From NCBI RefSeq assembly GCF_030406325.1, contig NZ_JAUEQY010000006.1, positions 248,001 to 312,000 on the forward strand: DNA of 64,000 nt. The letters run 5' to 3'. Positions 63,666 to 64,000 of this stretch are shown piece after piece. The notes under the pieces were generated by a model. It ran no database searches, was not told where the DNA came from, and saw only the letters and a list, made by a program, of their open reading frames with translations. The stretch's first letter is position 1, and each line of letters opens with the position of its first letter. Position numbers and translations under genes: made by a program. Source of the stretch: Actinomadura sp. DC4. GTDB taxonomy: Bacteria > Actinomycetota > Actinomycetes > Streptosporangiales > Streptosporangiaceae.

Positions 63666-64000
63666 AACGCGCTCGCGACCCGAGGCTCGCGATACCTGCG
63701 GACTTACGACTCGTCGTCCCGGCAACAGCCGCCTGGCTGACGGCCCTGATCCTGCTCGGCACAGCCCCCACCATCGCGTACACGACGGTCGCCATATCCC
63801 TGATCGCAACAGCCGCCCTCTTGATCCAGCCGATCGCACGCACGTTGCCCCGGACCCGCCCAGCCCCATCACCGACGTCGACCGGGACCGGCTCCTCCTG
63901 GCCTCCGCCCCGGCCCGGCCACGGCCTGGCGCGCCGGCCCCCCGGCGGCGCCGACTCGCCCCACCCGGCCCCACAGATCGAAACCGAACGCCTACCCGGC
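63662..64000 (+). CDS. comEC: ComEC/Rec2 N-terminal part, runs off the right edge
   Basis: The frame from GTG 63662 stays open to the end of the window (113 codons). IPADLRLVVPATAAWLTALI, LLGTAPTIAYTTVAISLIAT and LLIQPIAR form the first membrane helices typical of ComEC, directly downstream of comEA. ComEC is the channel for DNA uptake. A Pro-rich loop follows; the metallo-beta-lactamase and competence domains lie outside the window. Confidence 0.8.
   Translation, partial: MKRARDPRLAIPADLRLVVPATAAWLTALILLGTAPTIAYTTVAISLIATAALLIQPIARTLPRTRPAPSPTSTGTGSSWPPPRPGHGLARRPPGGADSPHPAPQIETERLPG

Overview
The window is chromosomal DNA of a very GC-rich actinomycete. The DUF397/XRE pair, F420- and flavin-type luciferase-like oxidoreductases, the actinobacterial form of glycyl-tRNA synthetase, CIRCE/HrcA control and frequent GTG starts all fit the Streptosporangiales/Thermomonosporaceae group. 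This placement is an inference from gene content and codon style; no rRNA or tRNA gene was seen.

Positions 1-14,700 are accessory. They hold the end of a GH15 enzyme, a divergent carboxymuconolactone decarboxylase/ECF41 sigma pair framed by a 23-bp direct repeat, a MITE-like element, several divergent regulator-enzyme pairs with clear palindromic operators, a WhiJ/Aba-like cluster (ATPase, HTH protein, XRE regulator, short duplicated DUF397), a DJ-1/GlxA pair, and an MFS transporter fused to an isochorismatase domain whose coupled start is cut off by an in-frame amber codon. At 13,954-14,044 there is a convincing SAM-I riboswitch in front of a GNAT acetyltransferase.

Positions 14,700-29,200 mix housekeeping and stress genes: glyS, a zinc-uptake operon znuACB-zur with a Zur box on a probable leaderless promoter, an ArsR-MFS operon, an SDR/TetR divergent pair with a perfect 14-bp inverted repeat, uppS and recO (the latter with a 90-bp in-frame tandem duplication).

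Positions 29,200-54,100 are mainly core genome: an M4 protease with its emfourin-type inhibitor, leuA with a leucine-rich leader peptide, era-CNNM/CBS-ybeY-phoH-HIT (phoH carries a 358-residue class 3-type intein with a LAGLIDADG endonuclease), an ECF sigma/membrane partner pair, rsmE-dnaJ-hrcA behind a CIRCE element, DUF3097, DUF4870 paralogues, hemW, lepA, rpsT and holA.

Positions 54,100-64,000 carry F420/flavin enzymes, an 1,114-residue NACHT-LRR protein resembling bacterial NLR defence proteins, degV, a secreted carboxylesterase, then comEA, a small coupled ORF and the start of comEC running off the right edge. The most interesting items are the riboswitch-GNAT pairing, the PhoH intein, the NACHT-LRR protein, and the amber-interrupted MFS-isochorismatase fusion.
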